Shown here: positions 44,926 to 54,477 of the stretch, in pieces
Layout: each line of letters opens with the position of its first letter
How positions within the stretch are numbered: position 1 is the stretch's first letter
The notes under the pieces: model-generated
What the model saw: the letters and a program-made list of their open reading frames with translations, nothing else
Databases searched by the model: none
Told to the model about the DNA's origin: nothing
Made by a program: the position numbers and the translations under genes
NCBI GenBank assembly: GCA_041392125.1
Contig: JAWKMR010000005.1
Location: forward strand, 62,001-126,000
DNA length: 64,000 bases
From: Halomarinibacterium sp041392125
GTDB lineage: Bacteria; Bacteroidota; Bacteroidia; Flavobacteriales; Flavobacteriaceae
Direction: 5' to 3'

Positions 44926-47900
44926 TTAATGTTGTAAGGTTTTCAATATCTCTGTTATTTCATTTAATTTTTGCTCTAATGCTTCAATTTTAGATTGTTG
45001 CTTTTCAATAATGACTTGTTGTTCTTGAATGGCTTTAATGGCTATAATTCCGAAGCCCGAGTAATTAAGCATATACGGCGATTCTTCGTCTTTATCAAAA
45101 GTGGGTTTCTTCACTAACTGTGGGAATAGCGGTTCTACATCTTGCGCAATAAGCCCTAAATGCCGTTCATTATTAGTTTGATGTTTGAAGGTGTAATCCA
45201 CTACTTCCAATTTATTAACTCTATCCAAAACATTATCAATTTTGGCAATGTTCGATTTCAGATTTCGATCGGAAACTGCGGTATAAATACCTGTTACACT
45301 ATTAATTACTCCTCTAGCACCATTATTGAAGTAGAAATAAAAGTCATTGGTACTTTGAACATAGAAATGCCAGCGGTCTGTATCAATTGAATTGGAAATA
45401 GACAATCCATTCGCACCTCCTAAAGGGTGGTTTACGTGAAATGTAGTTACAGGATCTGTTGTTCCTACACCAGTAAATCCACTAAAATAACCTCTACCTA
45501 AAAAATAACCCGCATAACTTCCTGTTTTTTGAGCATTTGAATAAACTCCATAGTGCGTCCCGCCTGCGGTTGTTGCAATGAAACCATAAATACCATATTT
45601 ATTACCACCTCCAGTGCTCGTAATTCGATTATAACTTCCATAATGATCTCCAGTTCCTATACCGGTTAATGAGCTATACATTCCGAAATGAGTTCCTCCT
45701 CCAGGACTATCATTGGCAATATAATTACCATAATGTGGTCCTGTTCCTGTTGCCGTATTTTGAATATCTGTATATGTCCCAGCTAATATGCCATTACCTC
45801 CTGCAAAATAATTATTAAACACACCTATTTGATTATCATTCCCTATACTACCTGAAAATTCATTCCACAATCCAGTTAACCTTCCAGATCCTTGGGAGAA
45901 TCTATTGATTGTTCCTGTATGATACCCAGAACCGGTACCTGAAAATGTATTATCCAAACCATAATGATCTCCATTACCAGTACCACTTAAAATTGTTCTT
46001 ACTCCATAATGTGTTCCGGCTCCAGGGCTAGAATTATCTAAATACATTCCATATTGGCTTCCTGTTCCGTTTACCGTATTTTGAATGACTGTATAGTCAC
46101 CCGCCAAAATGCCGTCTCCTCCAGCATAATAATTGGTAAAAGCGCCTAATTGGTTTCCATCACCAATAGCCCCTGAAAACTCTGTCCAATTGCCTGTAAG
46201 ATTTCCTGTGCCTTGTGAAAATCTACTTATAATTCCGGTATGACTTCCATTTCCTGTGCCACTAAAAGTATTATCTACCCCAAAATGATCTCCGGTACCA
46301 TTATTTACAATTATAGTTTGCATACCATATTGATTGCCTACACCTGTGCCGGAGAGGTTATTATAGGCCCCCCAATGATTTGCATTACCTACGTTATTTA
46401 TAGTGGTCCAAACTCCTGCTTGAATTCCAATTCCATTTCCAGATATCTCATTTCTAACTCCATAATGAGCCCCTGTTCCAGAACCCGACATTAAATTGTA
46501 GACCCCTTGGTGAATTCCATTACCGGTATTAGTAATTTGGTTTCCAGTACCAACCTGATCGCCTGAACCTCCATTAATTAAGTCATTCCAAACCCCATAA
46601 TGAGCTCCTGTCCCTGTATTATTTACACTATTATGAGTGCCATACTGAACACCATTTCCGGCTCCACCCAGGGTGGTATAAACTCCCCAATGATCTGCAT
46701 TACCGCTATTGGTAATTAAAGTTCTATTTCCAACCTGTGTTCCCGTACCAGTACCCCCCAATTCACTTCGAATCCCTTGAACAGCACCTGTCCCTGTACC
46801 ATTAAAAATGCCATAATTTCCATAATGATTTCCATTACCTGGACTTGAATTAATTATAAAGTAACCGTATTGGTTTCCATTACCCGCTACTGATGAAGTT
46901 ATTTGGGTATAGGCTCCTGCTAAAAGCCCATCTCCTCCTGAAAAATAAGAATTAAAAGTACCTAATTGGTTTCCATTCCCAAGTGTTCCTGTAAACTCGT
47001 TCCAAGTTCCCGTAAGGTTTCCATCTCCTGAAGAAAAGGTGTTGAAAACTCCTGTATGATACCCTGTTCCAGTCCCTGATAACGAAGTATAAACCCCCCA
47101 ATGATTACTGTCACTACTATTGCTAATCACATTGCGCATACCCACTTGTGTACCTGTCCCTACTCCCGTAAGTTCATTTCGTATCCCTTGATGCGTTCCG
47201 GAACCACTTCCGGATAATGCATTGAAATTTCCATATCGACTACCATTACCAGAACCATACAATGCTGCCCAGGTGCCTCGATGATCTCCATCTCCGTCTC
47301 CTGAAATGTCACTATACGTTCCATATTGGTTGGCATCACTACTATTCGAAATAAAATTACCCACCCCAAATTGTGCTCCGGTACCTGTACCCGATATTTC
47401 ATTAAATACCCCATAATGATTTCCTGTTCCTGAGCCATTAGTAAGTGAATGAACACCTCTGTGCTCGCCATTTCCTGTACTGAGAACTCTTCCAAAAAGA
47501 CCTGCTAGAGTAGCTGTACTGGCTGATGTAGTTACTTCTGAAAGAAGCCCATACGTAGTTACATCATTAGAACCACTCATTACTACCGAAATTCCTCTAC
47601 CCCCTTGATCTTCTTCCACATCCAAAGCCCAATTTGCCACGTTTTTTCCAATAGCCACATTTCCCATAGTATAGATATTATCATTAATGCTATTTGGACT
47701 TGTCGTGGTGCTTTCCTCATACCAGTCATCATCTCCGGTAGAAGTTGCCGAGGTGGTTAAACGCTCCCAAGTGGTTCCATTAAAATAATAATACCCAACT
47801 CCACTACCGCCCGTAGTGGCAGTATTGGTATTGTAAATAAGTAAGCCTTCTGCAGCGACATTTACGCCATCAAGCATCGTATCTGTTACATCACCAAGGG

Positions 47901-48042
47901 CTACTTGTGGAATAAGAATTCCTTTATCTGGGGAAGAAATATCCAATAAAGAGGAAGGATTTGGAGTTGTAGTTCCTATTCCTACTTGAGCAAAAAAGGA
48001 AATTGTAAAAAAAGAAAAAGCTATAGAAATAAGTTTTTTCAT
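44926..48042 (-). CDS. Giant secreted fibre-like protein A with S74 chaperone domain
   Basis: 1038 residues. Signal peptide 1-18; a head with 'VGIGTTTPNPSSLLDIS', 'KGILIPQVAL' and 'GVGYYYFNGTTWERL' (to about 95). Residues about 150-830 are roughly 45 degenerate 15-residue repeats of the type 'GxGxHxGxxNxLSGTG', unlike a normal globular domain. Residues 915-1010 are a phage-tail S74 intramolecular-chaperone domain: 'AVSDRNLKSNI' with Ser924 and Lys929, then 'LGLIAQDVEPLFPQL' and 'NYSGFGIIAIKA'; a coiled coil ends the protein. By family, trimeric, with the S74 part released after folding. Its start faces the TPR kinase gene divergently (145-bp gap). Confidence 0.85.
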   Translation of the reverse strand: MKKLISIAFSFFTISFFAQVGIGTTTPNPSSLLDISSPDKGILIPQVALGDVTDTMLDGVNVAAEGLLIYNTNTATTGGSGVGYYYFNGTTWERLTTSATSTGDDDWYEESTTTSPNSINDNIYTMGNVAIGKNVANWALDVEEDQGGRGISVVMSGSNDVTTYGLLSEVTTSASTATLAGLFGRVLSTGNGEHRGVHSLTNGSGTGNHYGVFNEISGTGTGAQFGVGNFISNSSDANQYGTYSDISGDGDGDHRGTWAALYGSGNGSRYGNFNALSGSGSGTHQGIRNELTGVGTGTQVGMRNVISNSSDSNHWGVYTSLSGTGTGYHTGVFNTFSSGDGNLTGTWNEFTGTLGNGNQLGTFNSYFSGGDGLLAGAYTQITSSVAGNGNQYGYFIINSSPGNGNHYGNYGIFNGTGTGAVQGIRSELGGTGTGTQVGNRTLITNSGNADHWGVYTTLGGAGNGVQYGTHNSVNNTGTGAHYGVWNDLINGGSGDQVGTGNQITNTGNGIHQGVYNLMSGSGTGAHYGVRNEISGNGIGIQAGVWTTINNVGNANHWGAYNNLSGTGVGNQYGMQTIIVNNGTGDHFGVDNTFSGTGNGSHTGIISRFSQGTGNLTGNWTEFSGAIGDGNQLGAFTNYYAGGDGILAGDYTVIQNTVNGTGSQYGMYLDNSSPGAGTHYGVRTILSGTGNGDHYGLDNTFSGTGSGYHTGTINRFSQGSGRLTGLWNEFSGSIGNDNQIGVFNNYFAGGNGILAGTYTDIQNTATGTGPHYGNYIANDSPGGGTHFGMYSSLTGIGTGDHYGSYNRITSTGGGNKYGIYGFIATTAGGTHYGVYSNAQKTGSYAGYFLGRGYFSGFTGVGTTDPVTTFHVNHPLGGANGLSISNSIDTDRWHFYVQSTNDFYFYFNNGARGVINSVTGIYTAVSDRNLKSNIAKIDNVLDRVNKLEVVDYTFKHQTNNERHLGLIAQDVEPLFPQLVKKPTFDKDEESPYMLNYSGFGIIAIKAIQEQQVIIEKQQSKIEALEQKLNEITEILKTLQH

Positions 48043-48187
48043 GATACTTAGGTTAAATTTTGATGTAGTACAAATTTCTGTTTTACGCTACCTTTTTCTA
48101 TCCCCTAAAAGAGTGATTTTTATGCATAAACTTGCTTTTTTCAAAATTTAGTCACAATCTTTATGTAACATAATCAACAAATATTTT

Positions 48188-50158
48188 ATGCGAAAAACTT
48201 TCCTTTTTTGGCTTTTGCTTTTAGGTTGTTTTAGAATGTATTCACAGCAGGAACATTCTTATATTTCAAAATTTAACGAAGTCATTGACCGTAGAATTGA
48301 CAGTCTTAAATTTTACACAAAACAAGACACACTTCGGGCTTTTGCATTATTAAATCTTGCTCACACAGCAGTATTTAAAAGCCAAAAAAAACAAGTATTA
48401 CCTTACGCTGAAGAAGGATTTGAGCTTAGTAAAAAGTTAAATTATAAAAAAGGAATTTGTTACTATTATTCATTCAAGGGAGGGTATTTAATGAGCTTGG
48501 GGCAACTTGAAGAAGCAATCTTGGCTTATGATTCTATTTATTTATTAAAATCTCCATTTCCAAAAGATTATTTCTACTATTGTGGTTTTGTAGAACAAAA
48601 CAAGGGTAAAATTTATCAATCTCAAGAAAAGTATTTTAATGCGTTAGATCACTTTTTCCAATCCCTTACCTATTATGATAAGTCGCAAAAAACATTCAAA
48701 AGAGAAGAAAACAAGCACGTAGTTTACACCCTTATTGCTCAGATATATGATGAAATTGGAAATTATGAAAATGCAACTAAGTATGCCCAATTAATTCTTG
48801 AATCAGACAAAACTAAAACTCAGCACGGATTTTCTTTAGAAATGCTAGTAAATATCTATTTTAAACAAAAAAACTACACAAAAACCAAAGAAGCACTCCA
48901 AAAACTCGAGAGCTATAGCAACGACAGTATTAATATCGATTTAAGTTACAGTTACTTCGAAAAAAAAGGAGCTCTGTTTTTAGTAGAAAAACAATATGAT
49001 TCTGCCTATCATTGTTTTAAAAAAGCCAATAACAAAATTAAAAATTATCCGCATCCCATATTTCAGAATGCCTCCTTAAACAACCTCTCAAAAGCAGCTT
49101 TAAGTCTTGGCAAAATTGATGAAGCAAAATTGTACGCTGAAGAAAATATTGCTTTAGCCAAAACAACTCAAAATATTTCTTTCACGATAGATGCCTATAA
49201 AAATCTCGCCGCATGTTACCAAGCAATGGGTGATGGTAAAGCAGCCTATTCACTAATGAATAATGCATTTATTTTAAAAGATAGTCTTGTTTCTGAAACA
49301 CATCTCAAGCAAATGAATACGTTAAATGCAATGTATGAATTTGAACAAAATAAAGAAGCGATTTCAAAATTAAATGCTGTAAATGAAAAAAAGGAGCTGC
49401 TTAATAAAATATTAATTGGTGCTTCTATTGCGATTTTGCTGGTAGGTTTTATGGGGTATCGAGCTATTAGTAACCGAAGAAAACTTCAAAACCTAAAGAT
49501 TTCACAACTTGAAAAAGATCAACAAATTTTTGCTATTGAAGCGATGTTGCAGGGACAAGAAGATGAACGTAGCCGTATTGCAAAGGATTTGCATGATGGA
49601 TTGGGTGGTTTACTTACTGGAGCTAAATTGTCTTTTGCTACCATTAAAGACCAATTAATATTATCGGAAACACAAGAAAATCAATTTGGAAAATCCTTAG
49701 ATTTACTTGATACCGCCATTGCAGATTTGCGAAAAGTGGCTCACAATTTAATGCCCGAAGCATTAACAAAATATGGCCTTTATGACGCATTACGCGATTA
49801 TTGCAATAACGTACAAACAGCTACCGATATTCAAATAAATTACCAGCTTCTCGGTTCTAAACGAAAGCTTGATAATACCACCGAGGTATTTATTTACAGG
49901 ATTATTCAAGAATTAGTAACAAATGTCGTAAAGCATGCCAAGGCTTCAGAAATTATTCTGCAATTGGCCATTGAAACTCATAAAATAGTTATCACCATAG
50001 AAGACAACGGGGAAGGATTTGACCCTAAAAATCTAAAAAACACCAAAGGAAGTGGCCTTGAAAATATTAAATACCGACTACAATATCTTAATGGCAGTAT
50101 GGATATAGCGTCAATACCTGCACAAGGAACTTCTATAAATATTGAGCTAAATGCATAA
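48188..50158 (+). CDS. TPR sensor histidine kinase (HisKA_3)
   Basis: 656 residues. Signal peptide 1-20; periplasmic TPR-like helices (25-400); one membrane span near 411-431 ('LIGASIAILLVGFMGYRAI'); then a coiled coil, the phospho-acceptor His469 in 'RIAKDLHDGLGG' and a C-terminal HATPase_c ('ELVTNVVKHAKA', 'DNGEGFDP', 'GSGLENIKYR'). It overlaps the response regulator by 8 nt. Placed between fibre genes A and B, so those are the natural candidates for control. Confidence 0.93.
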   Translation: MRKTFLFWLLLLGCFRMYSQQEHSYISKFNEVIDRRIDSLKFYTKQDTLRAFALLNLAHTAVFKSQKKQVLPYAEEGFELSKKLNYKKGICYYYSFKGGYLMSLGQLEEAILAYDSIYLLKSPFPKDYFYYCGFVEQNKGKIYQSQEKYFNALDHFFQSLTYYDKSQKTFKREENKHVVYTLIAQIYDEIGNYENATKYAQLILESDKTKTQHGFSLEMLVNIYFKQKNYTKTKEALQKLESYSNDSINIDLSYSYFEKKGALFLVEKQYDSAYHCFKKANNKIKNYPHPIFQNASLNNLSKAALSLGKIDEAKLYAEENIALAKTTQNISFTIDAYKNLAACYQAMGDGKAAYSLMNNAFILKDSLVSETHLKQMNTLNAMYEFEQNKEAISKLNAVNEKKELLNKILIGASIAILLVGFMGYRAISNRRKLQNLKISQLEKDQQIFAIEAMLQGQEDERSRIAKDLHDGLGGLLTGAKLSFATIKDQLILSETQENQFGKSLDLLDTAIADLRKVAHNLMPEALTKYGLYDALRDYCNNVQTATDIQINYQLLGSKRKLDNTTEVFIYRIIQELVTNVVKHAKASEIILQLAIETHKIVITIEDNGEGFDPKNLKNTKGSGLENIKYRLQYLNGSMDIASIPAQGTSINIELNA

Positions 50159-50792
50159 CAATTTATTTCAAATTTACATTGTAGACGACCATCAGATTGT
50201 TATTGAAGGTATAAAATCACTTCTTGAAAATGAAGCTAAAATAACTGTTGTTGGCTTTGCAACTAATGGGCAAAAATGTTTAGATTTTTTAAAAAGAAAC
50301 AAGGTTGATGTAGTTTTAATGGATATCAATTTACCCGATGTGAGCGGAATTGAACTTTGTGAAAAAGTTTTAAAAAACAATAAAAGTCTAAAAATTATTG
50401 CGATTAGTAGCTTTTCGCAAGGAACGTATATTCGGAAAATGATGGAAAAAGGAGCCCATGGATATTTACTTAAAAATGCCAATAAATATGAAATTATAAA
50501 AGCCATTGAAATTGTAATGCAAGGAGGTAATTATCTTACTCCTGAGGCTGAAAAAGCATTTAAGTTTGAATTGAATCTTCAAAATAGCTTACCTAAAATA
50601 ACCAAGCGTGAAATAGAAGTTTTAAGGCTTATCGTAGAAGGATATACCAACAATCAAATTTCTGAAAAATTATTTGTCTCAACAGATACGATAGATAGTC
50701 ATCGCAAAAATCTGTACAGTAAATTAAACGTAAATAACACTGCGACGTTAATTTCTTGTGCCTTGGAAAAAAAATTATTAGAGTCTAATTAG
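50151..50792 (+). CDS. NarL/LuxR-type response regulator
   Basis: 213 residues; ATG 50151 lies within the last codons of the kinase (8-nt overlap), so the two are co-translated. Receiver domain with 'VDDHQ', the phospho-acceptor Asp in 'VVLMDINLPD' and the conserved Lys in 'GYLLKNANK'. The LuxR HTH is 'TKREIEVLRLIVEGY' with 'STDTIDSHRKNLYSKL'. Convergent with fibre gene B (68-bp gap). The target promoters are not known. Confidence 0.93.
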   Translation: MHNNLFQIYIVDDHQIVIEGIKSLLENEAKITVVGFATNGQKCLDFLKRNKVDVVLMDINLPDVSGIELCEKVLKNNKSLKIIAISSFSQGTYIRKMMEKGAHGYLLKNANKYEIIKAIEIVMQGGNYLTPEAEKAFKFELNLQNSLPKITKREIEVLRLIVEGYTNNQISEKLFVSTDTIDSHRKNLYSKLNVNNTATLISCALEKKLLESN

Positions 50793-50860
50793 TTTCTTTT
50801 TCAAGTACAACCATAAAATTTAACTATTACTCGCAATTGATTTGATAAAAATGCACATTT

Positions 50861-53317
50861 TTAGTCCTTTTTCAAAAGAACTTTAATTTCTGCCATCTCT
50901 TTTTTGAGTGTATCCATTTCTGCCATGCCTTTTTTTAATTGGTCAATTTCTGCTTTTTGATTTTCAATGATAATCTGTTGTTCTTGAATGGCTTTAATGG
51001 CTATAATTCCGAAGCCCGAATAGTTAAGCATATAGGGAGATTCTTCGCCTTTATCAAAAGTGGGTTTCTTCACTAACTGTGGGAATAACGGTTCTACATC
51101 TTGCGCAATAAGCCCTAAATGCCGTTCATTATTAGTTTGATGTTTGAAGGTGTAATCCACTACTTCCAATTTATTGACTCTATCCAAAACATTATCAATT
51201 TTGGCTATATTCGATTTCAGATTTCTATCGGAAACGGCCGTATAATTTCCTGTAACGTCATCAAAGTTACCACGGGCGGTGTTATTAAAATAGAGATAGA
51301 GATCATTTGTACCAAAAACATAAAAATGCCATCGGTCGGTATCGGTTGCATTGGATAAAGAAAGTCCGTTGGTAGCTCCCAAAGGATGGTTGACATGCAA
51401 AGAAGTAGCAGGATTAACAGTGTTAATTCCCACAAAATCACTAAAATACCCTCTGCCCAAAAAGTACCCGGCATAGCTTCCTGTTTTTTGAACATCGGAA
51501 TAGATTCCATAATGAGTACCCCCAGCGGTAGTAACAATTTGATTAAAAGATCCATATTTATTTCCGGTACCTGTTCCACTCAAGAGAGTATAGGATCCAT
51601 AATGCAAATTATTTCCAGAATTTGTGATACTATTTGTTACCCCTCGTTGTACCCCAGAACCATTACCATCTAAATAATTATAGGATCCATAATGGGGTCC
51701 AGTACCTGAATTATCAATATAAGACCACACCCCAACTTGTGTTCCATTACCTGTTCCAGATAATCCATTATAAGCACCATAATGAGTGCCATCCCCTGAT
51801 CCATTGATAAGAGTATGTGTACCCGTTTTTTGCCCTGTTGAATTTCCATATAAATTATTGTAGGTTCCATAGACTGCACCAGACCCGCTACTTAAATTGT
51901 AATTATACGCTCCAAAGTGTGATCCAGAGGTGTTTATTGAAGAACTAAATATGGTATAATTACCAATCAATTGCCCTGTTCCTCCTACATTAAACTCAGT
52001 AGCAATACCATACTTATTGCCATTACCAACATTGCCAGAAAATTCATTCCACATACCAGTTAAAATACCTGTACCTTCTGTATAAATATTATGGATACCT
52101 GTATGGTCTCCATTTCCAGTTCCGGAAAATGTATTATCGATTCCATAATGATCCCCATTACCTGAATTTGAAATAACATTTTGCATCCCATATTGATCGC
52201 CTGTACCCGACCCAGACAAGGTGTTTTCAACTCCTAAATGAGTCCCCACGCCGGTATTTGTAATTGCAGTACTCACTCCTTTTTGAATTCCATTACCGGT
52301 ACTGGATAATTCATTTCGAACCCCTTGATGAATTCCCGCTCCAGAACCATTTAATACAGAATAACTTCCTATATGATTTCCATCCCCTGTATTGGATAGC
52401 GCATTATGAATCCCAAATTGATTTCCTCCCCCAACACCAGAAAGCGTATTATAAACTCCCCAATGAAAATCATTTCCGGTATTACTAATGACGTTTCGGG
52501 TTCCTACCTGTGTTCCTGTTCCGGTCCCTGATAATTCATTTCGAACGCCTTGATGGGGACCAACACCCGTTCCATTTAATATGTTATAACTTCCATAATG
52601 ATTTCCATTTCCAGTATTGGTAATCGTATTTCCACTGGCGTATTGATCTCCGGCACCCGATCCTTGCAATTCGGTAAATACTCCATAATGTACCCCTGTA
52701 CCACTACCGTTCACCAAAGCATGGATCCCACGTTGCTCGCCATTTCCAGTACTTAAAACCCTACCAAAAAGCCCTACCAAAGAAGCTGTGGAGGCACTAC
52801 TGGTCACTTCAGACAATAATCCATAGGTGGTTACATCGGTGGCTCCATCCATAACGATAGAGGTTCCTCTACCTCCCGTGCTGGATTGAATTTCCAGAGG
52901 CCAATCGGCTGTATTTTTTCCAATCGCCACATTCCCCTGAGTGTAAATATCATCTGAAATACTATTCGGACTTGTGGTGGTACCCTCTTCATACCAATCT
53001 TGATCAGTAGTGGGAGTGGCGGTAGTGATGATACGCTCCCAAACGGTTCCTGTAAAATAATAATACCCTACGCCACTTCCTCCTGTGGTCGCTGCATTGG
53101 TATTATAAATTAACAACCCTGTAGCCGCTGTATTTACTCCATCCAACATGGTATTTGCAACATCGGTTAAAGCGATCTTCGGAATTAAAATCCCTTTATT
53201 GCTCGCTGTAATATCTAGTATAGAGGACGCATCAGGACTCGTAGTTCCAATACCTACTTGTGAGAAAACGATGTTGGGGAACATAGAAATTACTAAATAA
53301 AAGATCCATTTTTTCAT
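50861..53317 (-). CDS. Giant secreted fibre-like protein B with S74 chaperone domain
   Basis: 818 residues. Signal peptide and head as in fibre A ('VGIGTTSPDASSILDI', 'KGILIPKIAL', 'GVGYYYFTG'). Repeats run from about 150 to 620. The S74 domain has Ser696 and Lys701 in 'SDRNLKSNI' and continues with only two differences over about 88 residues from fibre A; a coiled-coil tail with 'KKGMAEMDTLKKEMAEI' follows. The DNA of this part (50980-51233) is also almost identical to A (45024-45273), while the repeats and heads differ more. Its 5' neighbour is the DUF4440-like lipoprotein gene. Confidence 0.85.
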   Translation of the reverse strand: MKKWIFYLVISMFPNIVFSQVGIGTTSPDASSILDITASNKGILIPKIALTDVANTMLDGVNTAATGLLIYNTNAATTGGSGVGYYYFTGTVWERIITTATPTTDQDWYEEGTTTSPNSISDDIYTQGNVAIGKNTADWPLEIQSSTGGRGTSIVMDGATDVTTYGLLSEVTSSASTASLVGLFGRVLSTGNGEQRGIHALVNGSGTGVHYGVFTELQGSGAGDQYASGNTITNTGNGNHYGSYNILNGTGVGPHQGVRNELSGTGTGTQVGTRNVISNTGNDFHWGVYNTLSGVGGGNQFGIHNALSNTGDGNHIGSYSVLNGSGAGIHQGVRNELSSTGNGIQKGVSTAITNTGVGTHLGVENTLSGSGTGDQYGMQNVISNSGNGDHYGIDNTFSGTGNGDHTGIHNIYTEGTGILTGMWNEFSGNVGNGNKYGIATEFNVGGTGQLIGNYTIFSSSINTSGSHFGAYNYNLSSGSGAVYGTYNNLYGNSTGQKTGTHTLINGSGDGTHYGAYNGLSGTGNGTQVGVWSYIDNSGTGPHYGSYNYLDGNGSGVQRGVTNSITNSGNNLHYGSYTLLSGTGTGNKYGSFNQIVTTAGGTHYGIYSDVQKTGSYAGYFLGRGYFSDFVGINTVNPATSLHVNHPLGATNGLSLSNATDTDRWHFYVFGTNDLYLYFNNTARGNFDDVTGNYTAVSDRNLKSNIAKIDNVLDRVNKLEVVDYTFKHQTNNERHLGLIAQDVEPLFPQLVKKPTFDKGEESPYMLNYSGFGIIAIKAIQEQQIIIENQKAEIDQLKKGMAEMDTLKKEMAEIKVLLKKD

Positions 53318-53404
53318 ATGATTTTTTTATTGAAGTAGGTTAAGTCTTCAGGATTGAAAAAATTAATTACGAAGAGGCGTTATTTTTTAGAGGTAATTGA
53401 AAAC

Positions 53405-54244
53405 TTATTTTGCAAGATTTGAGGAATGTTCTGCCACTAATTTCCAACTTCCATCGCGATAGACCCAAGTAGCTGTATACCTTCCTTTATCCACAAATGG
53501 TTTGCCTTTAAAAATTCCTTCTGAATCGTATTTTCCGGTTTCTACAGCAGTATTCCGATAGAGTCTGAAAGTTTTATCGGTAGTGTTTATTTTAGTGATA
53601 ACTAGATCCGGTTGCATCATTTCTTCAATTAACTGCTTTTCATTTTTGGTTACGCCATCATTATCGATACTTGTGTAATCTTTGGCAAAAAGAGATGAAA
53701 ATAGTGTTACATCTTTGGAAAGCAACGCTTTGTCATAGCCCTCACTGGCTTTTCGCAATTGTTCCTCTAAAAGTTTTTTATCGTGAGGTTTTTCAGAAAT
53801 ATGTTCAGAAATCACTTTCCAAGAATTATTATTTTTTTCCAAAATCACTGTATATCTTCCTACATCATTGTGCACTTCTCCCTCCGGGTTTTCAATAGAT
53901 TTGGTACCTGAAAGCCATCTTCCGGTAACAACGGCTATGTTATTGTACTGATTAATCTCCAAACTATCACTCGCCACACTTGAAATAATATAGGTGGGAT
54001 TTTCTTTTTCACTGCGAATTTCTTTTAGTACCTCATCTTTACTCTGGATACCTCCATTTTCAGTTAAAATTTTATAATTAGGAGCTAAGGTATTTTCAAA
54101 AAAATCGGCATTGTTTTCCAAGATTGCCTGATCGTATTGGGCGATTAAATCTCGAATTTGTTGTTCGTCATTGGTTTGATTTGAGGAACAACCGTATAGT
54201 AGAAGTATTCCTGCTAAAAGTCCGAAAATTGGTCGTGTTTTCAT
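53405..54244 (-). CDS. Lipoprotein with two tandem NTF2-like (DUF4440) domains
   Basis: 279 residues; lipobox 'LLLYGC' (Cys19). Residues 25-150 and 155-275 are two copies of a DUF4440/SnoaL-type fold, each with a helix ('IRDLIAQYDQAILENNADFF', 'LRKASEGYDKALLSKDV'), a strand with 'YKIL'/'YTSI', and ending 'WKVISEH'/'WKLVAEH'. The fold binds small molecules or has no enzymatic function. It stands between fibre B and the regulator relic. Function unknown; it may be a periplasmic accessory. Confidence 0.82.
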   Translation of the reverse strand: MKTRPIFGLLAGILLLYGCSSNQTNDEQQIRDLIAQYDQAILENNADFFENTLAPNYKILTENGGIQSKDEVLKEIRSEKENPTYIISSVASDSLEINQYNNIAVVTGRWLSGTKSIENPEGEVHNDVGRYTVILEKNNNSWKVISEHISEKPHDKKLLEEQLRKASEGYDKALLSKDVTLFSSLFAKDYTSIDNDGVTKNEKQLIEEMMQPDLVITKINTTDKTFRLYRNTAVETGKYDSEGIFKGKPFVDKGRYTATWVYRDGSWKLVAEHSSNLAK

Positions 54245-54344
54245 AGTGTTTGTGTTTTGAAGTTGAATTTACTTTAGTAAAAGTGCAACTATCTAAACAA
54301 CACTACAATACCGAAAAAGGGGGAAAAAGCATACGAACAGTTCT

Positions 54345-54470
54345 TTAAATAATTCGATCCTGTAGGGCTTTAGCAACAGCTTCTGTGCTGGAATGCACAT
54401 GAAGTTTAGCGTAGATATTCTTTATATGTGTTTTAATGGTTTCTACTGAAATGGTAAACTCATCAGTAAT
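54345..54470 (-). pseudogene. C-terminal relic of a LuxR-type response regulator
   Basis: 41 codons plus TAA, not preceded by a start: the frame is closed by TAG immediately upstream. The translation 'ITDEFTISVETIKTHIKNI' then 'YAKLHVHSSTEAVAKAL' matches the HTH of the intact regulator at 57399-58043 (about 70% identical residues, ending three or four residues earlier). It lies directly after the stop of fibre gene C, in the same order (fibre, then regulator tail) as the intact copy lies relative to other genes. I read it as a truncated duplicate left by an insertion or recombination that brought in fibre C. Confidence 0.8.
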
Positions 54471-54477
54471 CTAAAGG

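Noticed and set aside
47160..47495. 111-codon frame on the same strand inside fibre A (also similar frames in B, C and D)
   Set aside because: Shifted readings of repetitive DNA give long open frames by chance; no start context and unnatural composition.
45300..47700. Regularly spaced direct repeats resembling a CRISPR array
   Set aside because: They are degenerate 45-bp coding repeats of fibre A, in frame throughout a 1038-codon gene; there are no identical repeats with unique spacers and no cas genes.
50825..50860. Hairpin TAAAAATG-CATTTTTA between the regulator and fibre B as terminator
   Set aside because: The stem is almost purely A-T and short; too weak to support.
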